Counted from the stretch's first letter, positions 34,006 to 44,242 are shown. The stretch is DNA of 64,000 nt from Brumimicrobium sp033722555 (GCA_033722555.1 JAWVYS010000002.1:1-64000), one strand, 5' to 3'. Notes: a model not told the origin generated them from the sequence alone. Numbers and translations: made by a program.

Positions 34006-36078
34006 TTATTTGAACTGTTTGATCGCGCCCGATTTTACTCGTTTGAAATAATCTACGAGGTCGCGCCGTACCTCTCCTGACATAATGAGAAGACCAAGGA
34101 TGTTAGGAAAAGCCATACCCAAGATCATTAAATCCGAAAAATCAATTACAGCACCAAGTCCTACAGAAGAACCGATCACCACAAACATCAAAAATATTAC
34201 TTTGTAAATTAAAGCAGCCGTTTTAGTTTCTCCGAAAACATACGTCCAGGCCTTCAGACCGTAATAAGACCACGAAATCATTGTGGAGAAAGCAAACAAC
34301 ACCACGGCCAAAGAAAGAACATATAAGGACCAATCACCCAAGGATGAAGAGAAGGCTGCCGATGTAAGGGCTGCTCCTTCCATTCCTTCTGGATCATCGG
34401 CATATCCGGTGAAAATAATTACAAGTGCTGTCATCGTACAAACAACTACTGTATCAATAAGAGGTTCTAAAAGAGCTACTACTCCTTCGCTTACAGGTTC
34501 TTTTGTTTTTGCAGCGGAATGGGCAATTGCCGCCGAACCTACTCCGGCTTCATTCGAGAAAGCGGCTCGCTGGAACCCAAGAATCAAAACACCGATAAAC
34601 CCACCATAAATAGCTTCAGGATTAAATGCTCCACTCCAAATGGTCGATAGTCCGTAACCAAGATTATCATAATTGAAAGCAATGATTACCAATGCAGAGA
34701 GGACGTAAATTCCCACCATAGCAGGAACCAACTTATCTGTAACCTTGGCTATACTTTTGATCCCTCCTACAATCACCACTCCAACGAGTGCAGCCATTAC
34801 CAGACCGAAATAAAACCCGTAAGATCCGAAACCTTCCCATCCAGGTATACCTGCCAACTGATTGAATGCTTGGTTCGCCTGAAACATATTACCGCCTCCA
34901 AGAGAACCTCCCACACACAGAATAGCAAATATAATAGCCAGAGCTTTACCAAGCTGTTTAAAGCCCGGTCCACGTTTTGCCAGACCCCTGCTCAAATAAT
35001 ACATAGGACCCCCGAACACCTCGCCATCTTCTTTCTGATGTCTGTATTTCACGCCAAGCGTACATTCCACAAACTTAGAGGCCATACCGAGCAAGCCTGC
35101 AATGATCATCCAGAAAGTTGCACCCGGCCCACCCATACTGATGGCAATTGCTACCCCGGCAATATTTCCTAGGCCGACGGTAGCAGAAAGTGCGGTCACC
35201 AAAGCCTGAAAATGTGAAACCTCACCCGAATGGTCGGAAGGGTCATCATATTTACCACGCACTAATGCCACGGCATGTCCTGCACCTTTGAGCTGAATGA
35301 ATCCCATTCTAACAGTAAAGAAGAGTGCTCCAAGCACTAACCAAACTACGATCAGAGGGATCCCCTGTACTTTCGTTGTGAGATTTTTATAATAAAAAGG
35401 TTGAGGATCGGAATATTCAATCCTTCCAAGCTTCTTCTCTGATCGATTTCCTCTTTTATTCTTGAAATAAACCTTATCTCCTTCTTTGACTTTTTCTCCC
35501 TGATGAACACCGTGACGCAAAATACCACTACCTACTGCGAAATAGGGAAACTCATTATCACCATCTTTTAAAATGGCTATTTTCTCTTGGTGTTCGACGC
35601 GTTCACCGTCCTCCTTAAGCCATTCCTTAATTGTATAATCTTTTTTTGACTTATCCAGCGCATAAGGAGCCTTGAGAACAAAATTCTTAACTTTAACTGT
35701 ATCCGACCAAATAGAGGTAAACAAAATATCCTGCATGAATTTTACTGCAGGCTTCATAACATCATTGAAACGCTCGGGAATACTATTCACCTCAACTTTT
35801 CCAGATACTCGAACCGTGTCGTCATTTGCGTCTACAACTTTCACCTCTATCAACTCTCCTTCCGGAAGGTTTTGAGCAACTCGTGTATAAATATTGATCT
35901 GTTGTTGATTCCAAAGATATCTGTAAGGACGTTTTCCACCTTTCGGTATTACTTCAACCCGAACATCATTAATTGCCGGTAGGGAATCACCAATTTTAAG
36001 TTCTGCCGACAAGGGTTCATTTTGTCCAAAAATCACCACGGAAAAAAGCAGAAAGAAGCTAACAATAATAAATTTCAT
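34006..36078 (-). CDS. Alanine/sodium symporter (AGCS family) with large N-terminal periplasmic extension
   Basis: A 690-residue protein from ATG 36078. Residues 1-19 are a signal peptide. About residues 20-235 form an extracytoplasmic region with an immunoglobulin-like stretch (PYRYLWNQQQ) and a lipoyl/HlyD-like hairpin (GSGILRHGVHQGEKVKEGDK). From about residue 240 the AGCS transporter follows with about ten hydrophobic segments and family signatures: SATVGLGNIAGVAIAISMGG and GFQRAAFSNEAGVGSAAIAH. AGCS carriers move alanine or glycine with Na+ or H+ and usually have about 450-550 residues without such a domain. The first transmembrane helix sits behind a cleavable-type signal, so the topology should place the extension in the periplasm. 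Confidence 0.85.
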   Translation of the reverse strand: MKFIIVSFFLLFSVVIFGQNEPLSAELKIGDSLPAINDVRVEVIPKGGKRPYRYLWNQQQINIYTRVAQNLPEGELIEVKVVDANDDTVRVSGKVEVNSIPERFNDVMKPAVKFMQDILFTSIWSDTVKVKNFVLKAPYALDKSKKDYTIKEWLKEDGERVEHQEKIAILKDGDNEFPYFAVGSGILRHGVHQGEKVKEGDKVYFKNKRGNRSEKKLGRIEYSDPQPFYYKNLTTKVQGIPLIVVWLVLGALFFTVRMGFIQLKGAGHAVALVRGKYDDPSDHSGEVSHFQALVTALSATVGLGNIAGVAIAISMGGPGATFWMIIAGLLGMASKFVECTLGVKYRHQKEDGEVFGGPMYYLSRGLAKRGPGFKQLGKALAIIFAILCVGGSLGGGNMFQANQAFNQLAGIPGWEGFGSYGFYFGLVMAALVGVVIVGGIKSIAKVTDKLVPAMVGIYVLSALVIIAFNYDNLGYGLSTIWSGAFNPEAIYGGFIGVLILGFQRAAFSNEAGVGSAAIAHSAAKTKEPVSEGVVALLEPLIDTVVVCTMTALVIIFTGYADDPEGMEGAALTSAAFSSSLGDWSLYVLSLAVVLFAFSTMISWSYYGLKAWTYVFGETKTAALIYKVIFLMFVVIGSSVGLGAVIDFSDLMILGMAFPNILGLLIMSGEVRRDLVDYFKRVKSGAIKQFK

Positions 36079-36163
36079 AAATCTCAATTTAGCGTTTTAA
36101 ATCCTTTTCGTTATAAGGAAAACATGTAAAAGCTTACAGATGGCTAAAATATAAATAATTATT

Positions 36164-37057
36164 TCAAATCCGGTCCTCGATTAAAAATAAGGTAGACCCG
36201 AAGGATCTCGGAGAGAAGTTCAGGATATTTTTCGCTTTTTCAATGTTTAAACCGGATCTTTTCGGCCTGATTGCCTTCTGATTAAGGGTTTTCGTGTCTA
36301 TCGGTATTACTCGATTCTCCGATATACCCAGATGCTGTGCGATTTCGAGAACATAATCATAGATTGATCTTTCACACGGACCACAAATATTAAATACACC
36401 CTTCGCGTTAAGTTCAATAATCCTCATACAACCTTTTGCCAGGTCATCGGCGAAGGCAGGTGACCTGAACTGATCATTCACTATTTTCAGCTCCTCACCT
36501 TTTCGTAAACTATCAATCGCCCAAACAACAATATTTGACTTGGAAAGAGAATGCCCTGTTCCATATACAACTGAAGTTCGTACAATCGAAAAATTTTGAT
36601 GGGAAGAAGATGATATTATCTGTTCTGCTTTCCATTTGGATTTGCCGTATTCGCTTAAAGGATTAGGCTCATCGTTTTCAGCATAATTGCCCTTCTTTCC
36701 GTCGAATATAAAATCCGTTGACAACTGTTGGAGATGTGTGTTATTCTGAATGCAATAATCCAACAGATTCTCTACGCCCTTAACATTGATTCTTTCACAG
36801 AGTTCTTTCTTTTCCTCACAGAGATCCACATTTGTAAGTGCTGCAGTATTAATTATATGCGTAGGCTCAAAAACTTTACATACATTTTGAACGGCATCTC
36901 TTTCTGAAACATCGAGCGTTATGAAATTTCTATCAGGACAGTAAGGGTTTCTGTTGTGTCCGTACGAACTTGCCAAATATTCATATTCGGCTTCCTTGCA
37001 GTAATCCACAATCTTTTGCCCCAGTAAACCGTTGCTGCCGGTAATCAATATTCTCAT
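36164..37057 (-). CDS. RmlD-like NAD(P)-dependent sugar-nucleotide reductase (extended SDR)
   Basis: A 297-residue extended short-chain dehydrogenase. The Rossmann motif is ITGSNGLLGQ (residues ~5-14). The catalytic Tyr/Lys pair occurs in YGKSK near residue 140, and HIINTAALTNVDLCEEKKEL is typical of dTDP-4-dehydrorhamnose reductases. No other rhamnose genes are present, so the substrate could be a different nucleotide sugar or a non-sugar target. It follows the PspC-domain gene by 10 bases in a minus-strand group with DUF2851. Confidence 0.82.
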   Translation of the reverse strand: MRILITGSNGLLGQKIVDYCKEAEYEYLASSYGHNRNPYCPDRNFITLDVSERDAVQNVCKVFEPTHIINTAALTNVDLCEEKKELCERINVKGVENLLDYCIQNNTHLQQLSTDFIFDGKKGNYAENDEPNPLSEYGKSKWKAEQIISSSSHQNFSIVRTSVVYGTGHSLSKSNIVVWAIDSLRKGEELKIVNDQFRSPAFADDLAKGCMRIIELNAKGVFNICGPCERSIYDYVLEIAQHLGISENRVIPIDTKTLNQKAIRPKRSGLNIEKAKNILNFSPRSFGSTLFLIEDRI

Positions 37058-37067
37058 TATTCTGTTT

Positions 37068-37304
37068 TTACAATTCCCAAATGGATTTTTTCTTCTTACT
37101 TAATTTGAAAAAATGCTTGTTTTCCAGAATCCAGCCCATTCCAAGATAAATTATAAGGGGAGAACCAAGTGCGATGAATGAGCTGTAAATAAAAAACAGG
37201 CGTACCTTAGAGCTTCTTATACCCAGCTTTCTGGCCCACCATTCACTAACGCCGAAGGAGCGCATCTCGAAGAAGAAAATGATCTTTTGAATTAGTCGTC
37301 GCAT
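37068..37304 (-). CDS. PspC-domain membrane protein
   Basis: A 78-residue protein with one PspC unit: an amphipathic start, GVSEWWARKLGIRSSKVRLF and the hydrophobic FIYSSFIALGSPLIIYLGMGW segment. PspC proteins are inner-membrane sensors or toxin-like membrane-stress factors; stand-alone short copies are common in Bacteroidota with no known job. The gene overlaps the end of the DUF2851 gene by 13 bases. Confidence 0.8.
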   Translation of the reverse strand: MRRLIQKIIFFFEMRSFGVSEWWARKLGIRSSKVRLFFIYSSFIALGSPLIIYLGMGWILENKHFFKLSKKKKSIWEL

Positions 37305-38593
37305 TGATGTTCAACTTTTGATCTTTCCAGAATATGACTCCCTATTTTACAGTTCAGACATTTCTTAAAATTACAAAATTCGTTTTTTAATTCGATTAAA
37401 CCTTGACTTTCTGCGGCATTTTCGGAAATGACACCCAATTTATCCCAAAGTTGTATAATGTTATTGGTCTCAGGGCGCAAATCTTCCAGAATATTCAGTG
37501 ATAAGTCGATATATTCAAATTCGTTTTCAAGGTTTTTGAGATAAATCAGGTAAGGTACAATTCCATTAATCAAAAAGAGATAAAAGAAGGATTCAGAAAT
37601 ATTGGCCGAATGATAACTGCTGTATTTTCCGAAAACAAAATGATGGTTCCAGTATTCAGAAACCGGCTTCCTGAATAATTCTAATAAACTATTTTTCAGG
37701 CTCTCATGATCTGAATGAAGGTCAATTCTAAAATCCCAGTGAAATATAAATGCCGCCAACTGCGCAAGCCTAAGGGTCGGGAAACTGAAAGGTCGTATAC
37801 CACCAAATTTCCAGCTACTGACATTCATTTCCGGAAGTGAATACTTGGTTTTCAGAAACCGCCAGTTATTGCTTAATTTAATAAAATATGCCTCATCCGA
37901 AGTGGTTTGATCGTGCAGGAAACCAGCACAACCAAAAAGGAGAGATTCAAGACAGTCTAGGTTCCATTTTTCCTTGAAAATAACTGACAGCGGAAGTACC
38001 TGAGCAAGCTCTGTCATTGGATATTTGTTAACCCTTCCTCCAAAAGAACTAAAAATCGCGGTTAAAAGTGCCCGGTTTTTATCATTCATATCCTCATGCA
38101 GCTGATTCTGAAGATCCCATCCCTTTTTTTCGAGCCGGTGAAACAAAGAAACATTGATCTGTTGACGAACGATGAAATTATCAACGGGTAAGAAATCGGA
38201 ACACGGAATTTCATCGTGTTTTACCGAGATATCAGAGTAGCTCTGCCAATGATCAGAATCAATCAGTTCTTTGAGTTCGAGCACAGGGATTTTCTCTCCA
38301 CTAATTAAAACATCTTTATCGTGCTCATAAACAACATGTAAAACAACGTTATCATAGGCACCATCAAGATGGTGTTTGTGAAGATACCAGTCGGAAGATT
38401 TAACGTGAAGTTCAATATTTCCCGACCATTTTATTCCATCTATCTTTATGGTTCCATTAAAGAAATCAGGCCCTGGATCTGTATTATGCCACCCAGTGTT
38501 CAAGATTTCGACCTTTCTTCCGTCGGTTAAATTGAGGTCTTGCAGCGGTAATCTTTTCATTCGCCACAAATAATGCAGATATTCTTCTTGCAT
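37292..38593 (-). CDS. DUF2851 family protein
   Basis: A 433-residue soluble protein carrying the DUF2851 pattern: YLHYLWRMKRLPLQDLNLTD, then ILNTGWHNTDPGPDFFNGTI, WSGNIELHVKSSDWYLHKHH and NVVLHVVYEHD. The histidine/aspartate-rich N-terminal part looks like a possible metal site, but no activity is established. A C-terminal cysteine cluster (CNFKKCLNCKIG) with three Cys in about nine residues may bind metal. It heads the group with the PspC and RmlD-like genes. Confidence 0.85.
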   Translation of the reverse strand: MQEEYLHYLWRMKRLPLQDLNLTDGRKVEILNTGWHNTDPGPDFFNGTIKIDGIKWSGNIELHVKSSDWYLHKHHLDGAYDNVVLHVVYEHDKDVLISGEKIPVLELKELIDSDHWQSYSDISVKHDEIPCSDFLPVDNFIVRQQINVSLFHRLEKKGWDLQNQLHEDMNDKNRALLTAIFSSFGGRVNKYPMTELAQVLPLSVIFKEKWNLDCLESLLFGCAGFLHDQTTSDEAYFIKLSNNWRFLKTKYSLPEMNVSSWKFGGIRPFSFPTLRLAQLAAFIFHWDFRIDLHSDHESLKNSLLELFRKPVSEYWNHHFVFGKYSSYHSANISESFFYLFLINGIVPYLIYLKNLENEFEYIDLSLNILEDLRPETNNIIQLWDKLGVISENAAESQGLIELKNEFCNFKKCLNCKIGSHILERSKVEHQCDD

Positions 38594-38680
38594 AGAATCA
38601 GGTTTTAGGTTTGGTTATTCTAAGATAAGGAAAATATCAAGAAGATTCAGGAAGACCAGAAAAATAATTATCAGGACGAA

Positions 38681-41600
38681 TTATTCGCTCAATTTACGCT
38701 TTTTGATACCCCTTACTCCCATCACTGTAATATCATCCGTTTGCGGCACATCTCCTATCCATGCCTCGAGATGCTCTCTTAAAATCTCGTTTTGGGTCTG
38801 TAAATCCTGATGAGTTAAGGCATCAATCAATGAAAGAAACTTCTTAATAGACAATTTCTTATTTCTTTCTCCGCCAAATTGGTCAGGGTATCCGTCTGAA
38901 AAGAGGTACAATATCTGATTTTGGGTGAGAGTCACCTTGTCAGTTCTGTAAGAGAAATTTTCCTGCTGAGGAATATCACCGATATGCTTTCCATCCAACT
39001 TGAGAACTGTGATATCCTCATTTTCATCATCGGTAATCACAAAGCGTCCACCAGCAGTTGCATAACAAACCTCTTCCGATGTATGATCAAAAACACAGAT
39101 TACCACTTCCATACCGTCTTTAATCCTGTTCTGACCATCTCTTGGAAGAACGTCAATCAGCCTTTTGTCAAGATTGTCAAGGATATTGCCCGGATCGGTT
39201 ATCTTACCTTCTAAAATTATCTGATTCAAAATATTGATTCCGAGAAGAGTCATAAAAGATCCCGGAACCCCGTGACCGGTACAATCTGCACAAACAAGAA
39301 TTGTTTTATTATCAACTTCATTTAGCCAGTAAAAATCCCCACTAACAATGTCCTTAGGTCTGAAAATTATAAAATGCTCAAAGAAGGTTCTTTCGAAATC
39401 CACGGATCTCGGAAGCATATTAAATTGTATGCGCCGGGCATAGTTAATCGAAGCGGTAATATCCTTATTCTGTTCCTTGATAATTGCGTTGGCTTCGCGC
39501 CTTTCTGTAATATCACGAGCGAGTCCGAGAAAACCTATTACAATGTTACTGGCACCAGGTTTCAGTAGAGTGGTTAAATTCTCTCCAAGCCATCTTTCCT
39601 GACCACCAGGTGTAACAATTGGAAATTCAAAATAGTCATGTTTCTGTCTTTCCTTGAAATTCTTTGAATAAAAATCCCTTACCTTAGGCTGAAAATCCTG
39701 CCGAACCACCGAGGTGATAGGCTTTCCTATAAGATCTTCCCTTCGGCGATTAAATACCTCCTCACATTTATCATTGACAAACGTGAAAATACCCTGTGCA
39801 TCCGTCTGAAAAATTAGATCATCCGCATTTCGTACTATTAGTTCGTAATAATTCTCAAGGTTTATTTTATCAGTTACATCCTGCCCCAATATAACCCGAA
39901 CATCCTCGGAAAACTCTTTACATGACCATTGATAATACACGATATCTCCAGATTTCGAAAACAAAGGAGTAACAAATATTTTTCCTTCCTGAAATTCACT
40001 TTTCAGATCGACATTGGAGAATTTTTTATGTTCCGTAAATTTTGGTTGATACTGATTGAGTTCGCTTACTGAAGTTCCTTTTAACTCATGTTTCAAATCA
40101 AGAATTTCCTCAATATTCTCGCTGGAATAAGTGATTTTTCCCTCACTGTCAAAAGCCACAACAAGCACATTTCCTTTGTTTACGACCCCTGAGGTAAAGA
40201 TGAGTCTTTCCAATGAATTGTTTCTTAGATAAGTCATGAAAACTGCCATAAAAGCAGCAATACATATGCCTATTAAGAACAAATACTGATTGAAATTCGC
40301 TTCTTCCAGATAAAACGTAAATGCTATCCCTGAAAAGATGAAAATAAACCCGAAGGCTATTGCAAATTTCAACCCGCGAAAAATGAATGGTGCAACAAAA
40401 GTAATGAGTAAAATTGCCATTAAATAAAAGGGATGGATATCCGACAGGAAAGCGAGCGTAAAATTGAATCCCAGAAGTGTGAAAAATCCTAAAATTAGGA
40501 TCTCATTGGATCGTGTGAGAAAACGCTTCGAAAGGCTTACAATCAGAAAAAGAATAAATACGGCTATTCCTACAATAATCGTCGACCAATCATGAAATTC
40601 TATGGAATCATCTATTCTCGGCGCAAAAAGGTGTGCAGCTGTATTTGAAAAGGCACCAAAAAGCAAAAGACTAGCGGCTATTCTTCTGTCCGCTCCGACG
40701 TCTCTGGATAAAATGATGTTCTTTTTATTGAATTTTTTAGTTCTCTCAAGCACATAGAAATTAGCGAGAATTACCAAACCGATAATGAGTATTATGAACC
40801 ATTTCGTTTTGAAAAAAGGTATATGAATTTCGAAATCGAAGGTAGAAACCTCACTGATAACTTCTTGATCGACAGAAGCTCTTACCTGAAAAGTATATTT
40901 ACCGCCTTTAAGATTATTATAAAATGCCTCTGAAGTAGTTGACCATTCTGACCATTCATTGTCAACCCCTTTCAGCCGGAAACTATATCGCACGAAGTCG
41001 GTCTTGGCGTTAATACTCTTAAATTTGAAATTTAAGCTGTTATTATCACCTTCAAAAACAGGTGTGCCTTGCATCTGATAATAATGGTTAACATTTTTGT
41101 TTTGAATTTGAAAGATGACAGGTGCAATCGGACGAATTTTCTTTTGAAGAAATTCCGGTTTAATCATAAACAAACCTTCCAAGGTACCGACAAAAATATT
41201 TCCATTATTGTCTTCATAAGAAGAACGCATATGCGTTTCATACCCGCCAAATCCGTTTTCCTTATTATAGGTATTACTAGCATGGGGAACAGCATTCTTA
41301 TCCACCCGGATAACCGTTATTCCTTTATTGGTTCCCACCATGAGGTTCCCGTAGTCATCAGAATTTAACGTATAAATGAGAACAGACGGCAAAAATCTTT
41401 CCGCCGTTATCGCTGTTACAGTTTTATCTTTCTTATAACAAAATAATCCCTCATCTAAACTGAACCAGCAGTTACCATAAATATCTCTGGTAGAGTTGCC
41501 TACATAGGATCCCAAATTAAATCCATTAACGATCGTCGGCAATTCCACCATTTTATCCTTAGAATAAATAGTAATTCCATCGTTTGACCCGAAAAGAATA

Positions 41601-43006
41601 CATGTAGAATCCTCGGGCATGATAGCATTATAAAAATAGGCCGGTAATTTATCATAGTTTCTAAATGAATCCTTTTCCGGATCATACCGGACAAGGCCTT
41701 CTCCTTCCGGAGATATCCAGAAATATCCCAATCCGTAATAGATCAGAGATATACCTTTGCCCTCGAACATTTCAAACCTCGGATCTTTTATCAGATCACC
41801 TTCCTGAATTATGCGGATACCTTTGGTAGTTGAAATGTATGTTTTGCCCTCCATTTCGGTCATTGAGGTAACAATCATTTCAGGAAATTCAACAAAATCA
41901 CTTTTCTTACTCCCCAGAAAGGTATTTCCTTCACCGTTGGATAGGATTACAGAATAATCTTCGGTTCTACCGATATACCTTATATAAGAATCTTCATAAA
42001 GGGGGTGAAGATTCAGTTTTGTAAACGGTTCGAGCGAAATTCTGAAAATACCACTGTTGCGGGTAGTAACCCATATATCTCGATTCCTGTCGATTATTAT
42101 ATCCGTTGGAGATTTTATTTTCTTTTCCGAATTATTAATCAGTAAAGAATATTCATTCTTAAAAATCTCCTTCAGGAAAACACGGCCCAGGTTCGAAACA
42201 TGCACAGCAAAATCAAATCTGCTGGCTGATCGCACGATATATTCGTTTTCCAACAATAGATTTTTCTTGATCTTGTCCTGAATAAAGAATTTTGGGCGAA
42301 ATTCATCCATAAGAACAGTCACCTCTCTTACAAGCTTCTTACCTGTAAACACCAAGCTGTCACCTGTTTTATATACACTGGACATTCGCTCTGTAACAGA
42401 TTCATCTGTTCCCAGCCATTCGTGAAGATGCAGAATCTTATTCTCAGTAACCAGAAAATTGCCCTTTGAAGTGAAGAGAAAAATACTGTTGTCGATCCGT
42501 TTGCACCCATAATACTCCATGGTTACGTTGAATGGGTAAGTCCGCTGTTCAGCAATCAGTTTGTTTTTCTCATACAAGGATATCCCACCATCCTGAACCG
42601 TAACAATCTTACCGTTGTGACTCAGTATTGCCTGGTTCTGACCCAAAGAAGTTATAGAATCAAGTTTATCAATATGATCAAATTCGAGAGAGAACATGCC
42701 CCGGTACATCGTTGAAAAGAGTATTCTTCCCCTTCCGTTGAAATCTATTGAATTGACATGTCGGTTAGTCCTTTTCTGAACTTTTTCAAGGTAATCAAAA
42801 TTCTTTCCATCAAAACGCATCAGACCGGCACCGTCTGTTCCGAACCAGATGTAGCCGTTTTCAGCTTCGTTCACTGTAAGCACCGACGAAAGAATCAATC
42901 CGTCAGAATGATCGTAATTTTTAAAGGTGTAAATCTGCGCCTCCGTGATTGAGGAGGTACACAGCAGCAAAATCAGAAAAAAGAATAATTTAAACCGGAC
43001 TTTCAA
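38681..43006 (-). CDS. Propeller/Y_Y_Y receptor fused to transmembrane bundle, PAS domains and SpoIIE phosphatase
   Basis: A 1441-residue sensor. It begins with TTG 43006; the N-terminus (MKVRFKLFFFLILLLCTSS) is a signal peptide and no ATG is available. Residues ~25-640 form a periplasmic beta-propeller of ligand_beta/Reg_prop type (repeated NGYIWFGTDGAGLMRFDG-like units). A Y_Y_Y domain follows at ~665-730 (FRLKGVDNEWSEWS) and the first transmembrane helix at ~733-755. A bundle of about six further helices covers ~780-930. Two PAS domains lie at ~935-1055 and ~1057-1175. The SpoIIE/PP2C-type Ser/Thr phosphatase is at ~1195-1435: MLPRS, RPKDIVSGDFYW, CADCTGHGVPGSFMT, LYLFSDGYPDQFGG, DDITVM, with metal-binding aspartates present. 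Propeller receptors of this class normally end in histidine-kinase domains. It is monocistronic. Confidence 0.88.
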   Translation of the reverse strand: MKVRFKLFFFLILLLCTSSITEAQIYTFKNYDHSDGLILSSVLTVNEAENGYIWFGTDGAGLMRFDGKNFDYLEKVQKRTNRHVNSIDFNGRGRILFSTMYRGMFSLEFDHIDKLDSITSLGQNQAILSHNGKIVTVQDGGISLYEKNKLIAEQRTYPFNVTMEYYGCKRIDNSIFLFTSKGNFLVTENKILHLHEWLGTDESVTERMSSVYKTGDSLVFTGKKLVREVTVLMDEFRPKFFIQDKIKKNLLLENEYIVRSASRFDFAVHVSNLGRVFLKEIFKNEYSLLINNSEKKIKSPTDIIIDRNRDIWVTTRNSGIFRISLEPFTKLNLHPLYEDSYIRYIGRTEDYSVILSNGEGNTFLGSKKSDFVEFPEMIVTSMTEMEGKTYISTTKGIRIIQEGDLIKDPRFEMFEGKGISLIYYGLGYFWISPEGEGLVRYDPEKDSFRNYDKLPAYFYNAIMPEDSTCILFGSNDGITIYSKDKMVELPTIVNGFNLGSYVGNSTRDIYGNCWFSLDEGLFCYKKDKTVTAITAERFLPSVLIYTLNSDDYGNLMVGTNKGITVIRVDKNAVPHASNTYNKENGFGGYETHMRSSYEDNNGNIFVGTLEGLFMIKPEFLQKKIRPIAPVIFQIQNKNVNHYYQMQGTPVFEGDNNSLNFKFKSINAKTDFVRYSFRLKGVDNEWSEWSTTSEAFYNNLKGGKYTFQVRASVDQEVISEVSTFDFEIHIPFFKTKWFIILIIGLVILANFYVLERTKKFNKKNIILSRDVGADRRIAASLLLFGAFSNTAAHLFAPRIDDSIEFHDWSTIIVGIAVFILFLIVSLSKRFLTRSNEILILGFFTLLGFNFTLAFLSDIHPFYLMAILLITFVAPFIFRGLKFAIAFGFIFIFSGIAFTFYLEEANFNQYLFLIGICIAAFMAVFMTYLRNNSLERLIFTSGVVNKGNVLVVAFDSEGKITYSSENIEEILDLKHELKGTSVSELNQYQPKFTEHKKFSNVDLKSEFQEGKIFVTPLFSKSGDIVYYQWSCKEFSEDVRVILGQDVTDKINLENYYELIVRNADDLIFQTDAQGIFTFVNDKCEEVFNRRREDLIGKPITSVVRQDFQPKVRDFYSKNFKERQKHDYFEFPIVTPGGQERWLGENLTTLLKPGASNIVIGFLGLARDITERREANAIIKEQNKDITASINYARRIQFNMLPRSVDFERTFFEHFIIFRPKDIVSGDFYWLNEVDNKTILVCADCTGHGVPGSFMTLLGINILNQIILEGKITDPGNILDNLDKRLIDVLPRDGQNRIKDGMEVVICVFDHTSEEVCYATAGGRFVITDDENEDITVLKLDGKHIGDIPQQENFSYRTDKVTLTQNQILYLFSDGYPDQFGGERNKKLSIKKFLSLIDALTHQDLQTQNEILREHLEAWIGDVPQTDDITVMGVRGIKKRKLSE

Positions 43007-43089
43007 GATTTCACAATTAGAATTTTAAAACTACAAAAAAATAATGGAATTCACGCTGAAATCCACAGTGTTTTAAATTAGTTCAATCT

Positions 43090-44238
43090 TTACCGCGAGC
43101 GAACTTTAAGGGTGTTTTTGATTTCCCGCGCAATCGTTTTTGCTTCAATGAGCGACTCATGAGTGATGGTAACGTGTCCCATTTTTCTATGTGGTTTGGT
43201 TTCTTCCTTGCCGTAAACATGAACATAAACGCCTCTCTGTTTCATCACTTCGTCAAGCCCGTCATATCTTACCGGGCCATTGTACCCGGGCTCTCCGAGT
43301 AAATTCACCATCACTCCGGGTGTTCTCAGGTCTGTATTACCAAGAGGCTGATTGGTAATTGCACGAAGATGTTGTTCAAACTGAGAAGTAAAATTACACT
43401 CAATGGTGTGGTGTCCACTGTTGTGAGTTCTAGGAGCAATTTCATTCACAAGAATATCTCCTGAATCAGTCAGAAACAACTCTACAGCCAGCAGACCGAC
43501 GAAATCCAATTTTTCAACGAGATCCACGGCTATTTTTCGTGCTTTGTTCTCAACTGTCTCGGAAACCTCTGCCGGAGAAAATAAAAACTCTACTAAATTC
43601 AGTACCGGGCTAAACTCACATTCCACGAGAGGGAAGGTTGCTATTTCACCCTGTTCATTTCTGGCAACAATAACGGATAATTCCTTCTCGAAATCTATTA
43701 ATTTTTCAAGCACCGAAGGAGTATCAAAACCCTGATCAATTTCATCTGGCGATCCTATTTTGGTAACACCCTTTCCATCGTAACCACCTTTACGCATTTT
43801 CTGCATGGCCGGAAAAAAGTCTTTATGATCTTCAAGTTCACCACGATTCTCAATCAACCTGTACGGAGCTGTAGGAATATTGTTTTTTCGGTAAAATTCT
43901 TTTTGAAGTCCTTTATCTTGAATCATTCTGAGAATGGACGGACGAGGAAACACCTTTACTCCCTGTGATTCGAGAAACTCCAAAGCATCTACATTTACGT
44001 GTTCGATCTCCACCGTTAGGACGTCTTTATCTCTACCAAAATTCACAACATCATCATAATCCATGATGTTACCCTTCGTGTATGAGTGAGCGATTCTGGC
44101 ACAGGGCGCTGACATGGAATCATCCATCGAATAAATCCTGACGTCGTAACTTATTGCGGACTGTATCAGCATTCTACCTAGTTGACCTCCTCCTAACACG
44201 CCTAACTTGTAGGAATCTCCATACCAAATTGTATCCAT
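43090..44238 (-). CDS. purK: N5-carboxyaminoimidazole ribonucleotide synthase
   Basis: The 382-residue ATP-grasp enzyme of purine synthesis converts AIR, bicarbonate and ATP to N5-CAIR. It has the N-terminal GVLGGGQLGRML loop, the ATP-grasp core (KMRKGGYDGKGVTKI, VLEKLIDFEKELSVIVARN) and the C-terminal EIAPRTHNSGHHTIECNFTSQFEQHLRA signature (quoted in parts: EIAPRTHNSGHHT, SQFEQHLRA). Its promoter (44243-44272) would start transcription at or within two bases of the ATG, so the mRNA may be leaderless. It diverges from hpt-adk-obgE. Confidence 0.95.
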   Translation of the reverse strand: MDTIWYGDSYKLGVLGGGQLGRMLIQSAISYDVRIYSMDDSMSAPCARIAHSYTKGNIMDYDDVVNFGRDKDVLTVEIEHVNVDALEFLESQGVKVFPRPSILRMIQDKGLQKEFYRKNNIPTAPYRLIENRGELEDHKDFFPAMQKMRKGGYDGKGVTKIGSPDEIDQGFDTPSVLEKLIDFEKELSVIVARNEQGEIATFPLVECEFSPVLNLVEFLFSPAEVSETVENKARKIAVDLVEKLDFVGLLAVELFLTDSGDILVNEIAPRTHNSGHHTIECNFTSQFEQHLRAITNQPLGNTDLRTPGVMVNLLGEPGYNGPVRYDGLDEVMKQRGVYVHVYGKEETKPHRKMGHVTITHESLIEAKTIAREIKNTLKVRSR

Positions 44239-44242
44239 ACCA

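Noticed and set aside
43031..43040. CTACAAAAAA before the SpoIIE receptor as a LytTR site
   Set aside because: Only a single A-rich copy; no second repeat at helical spacing.
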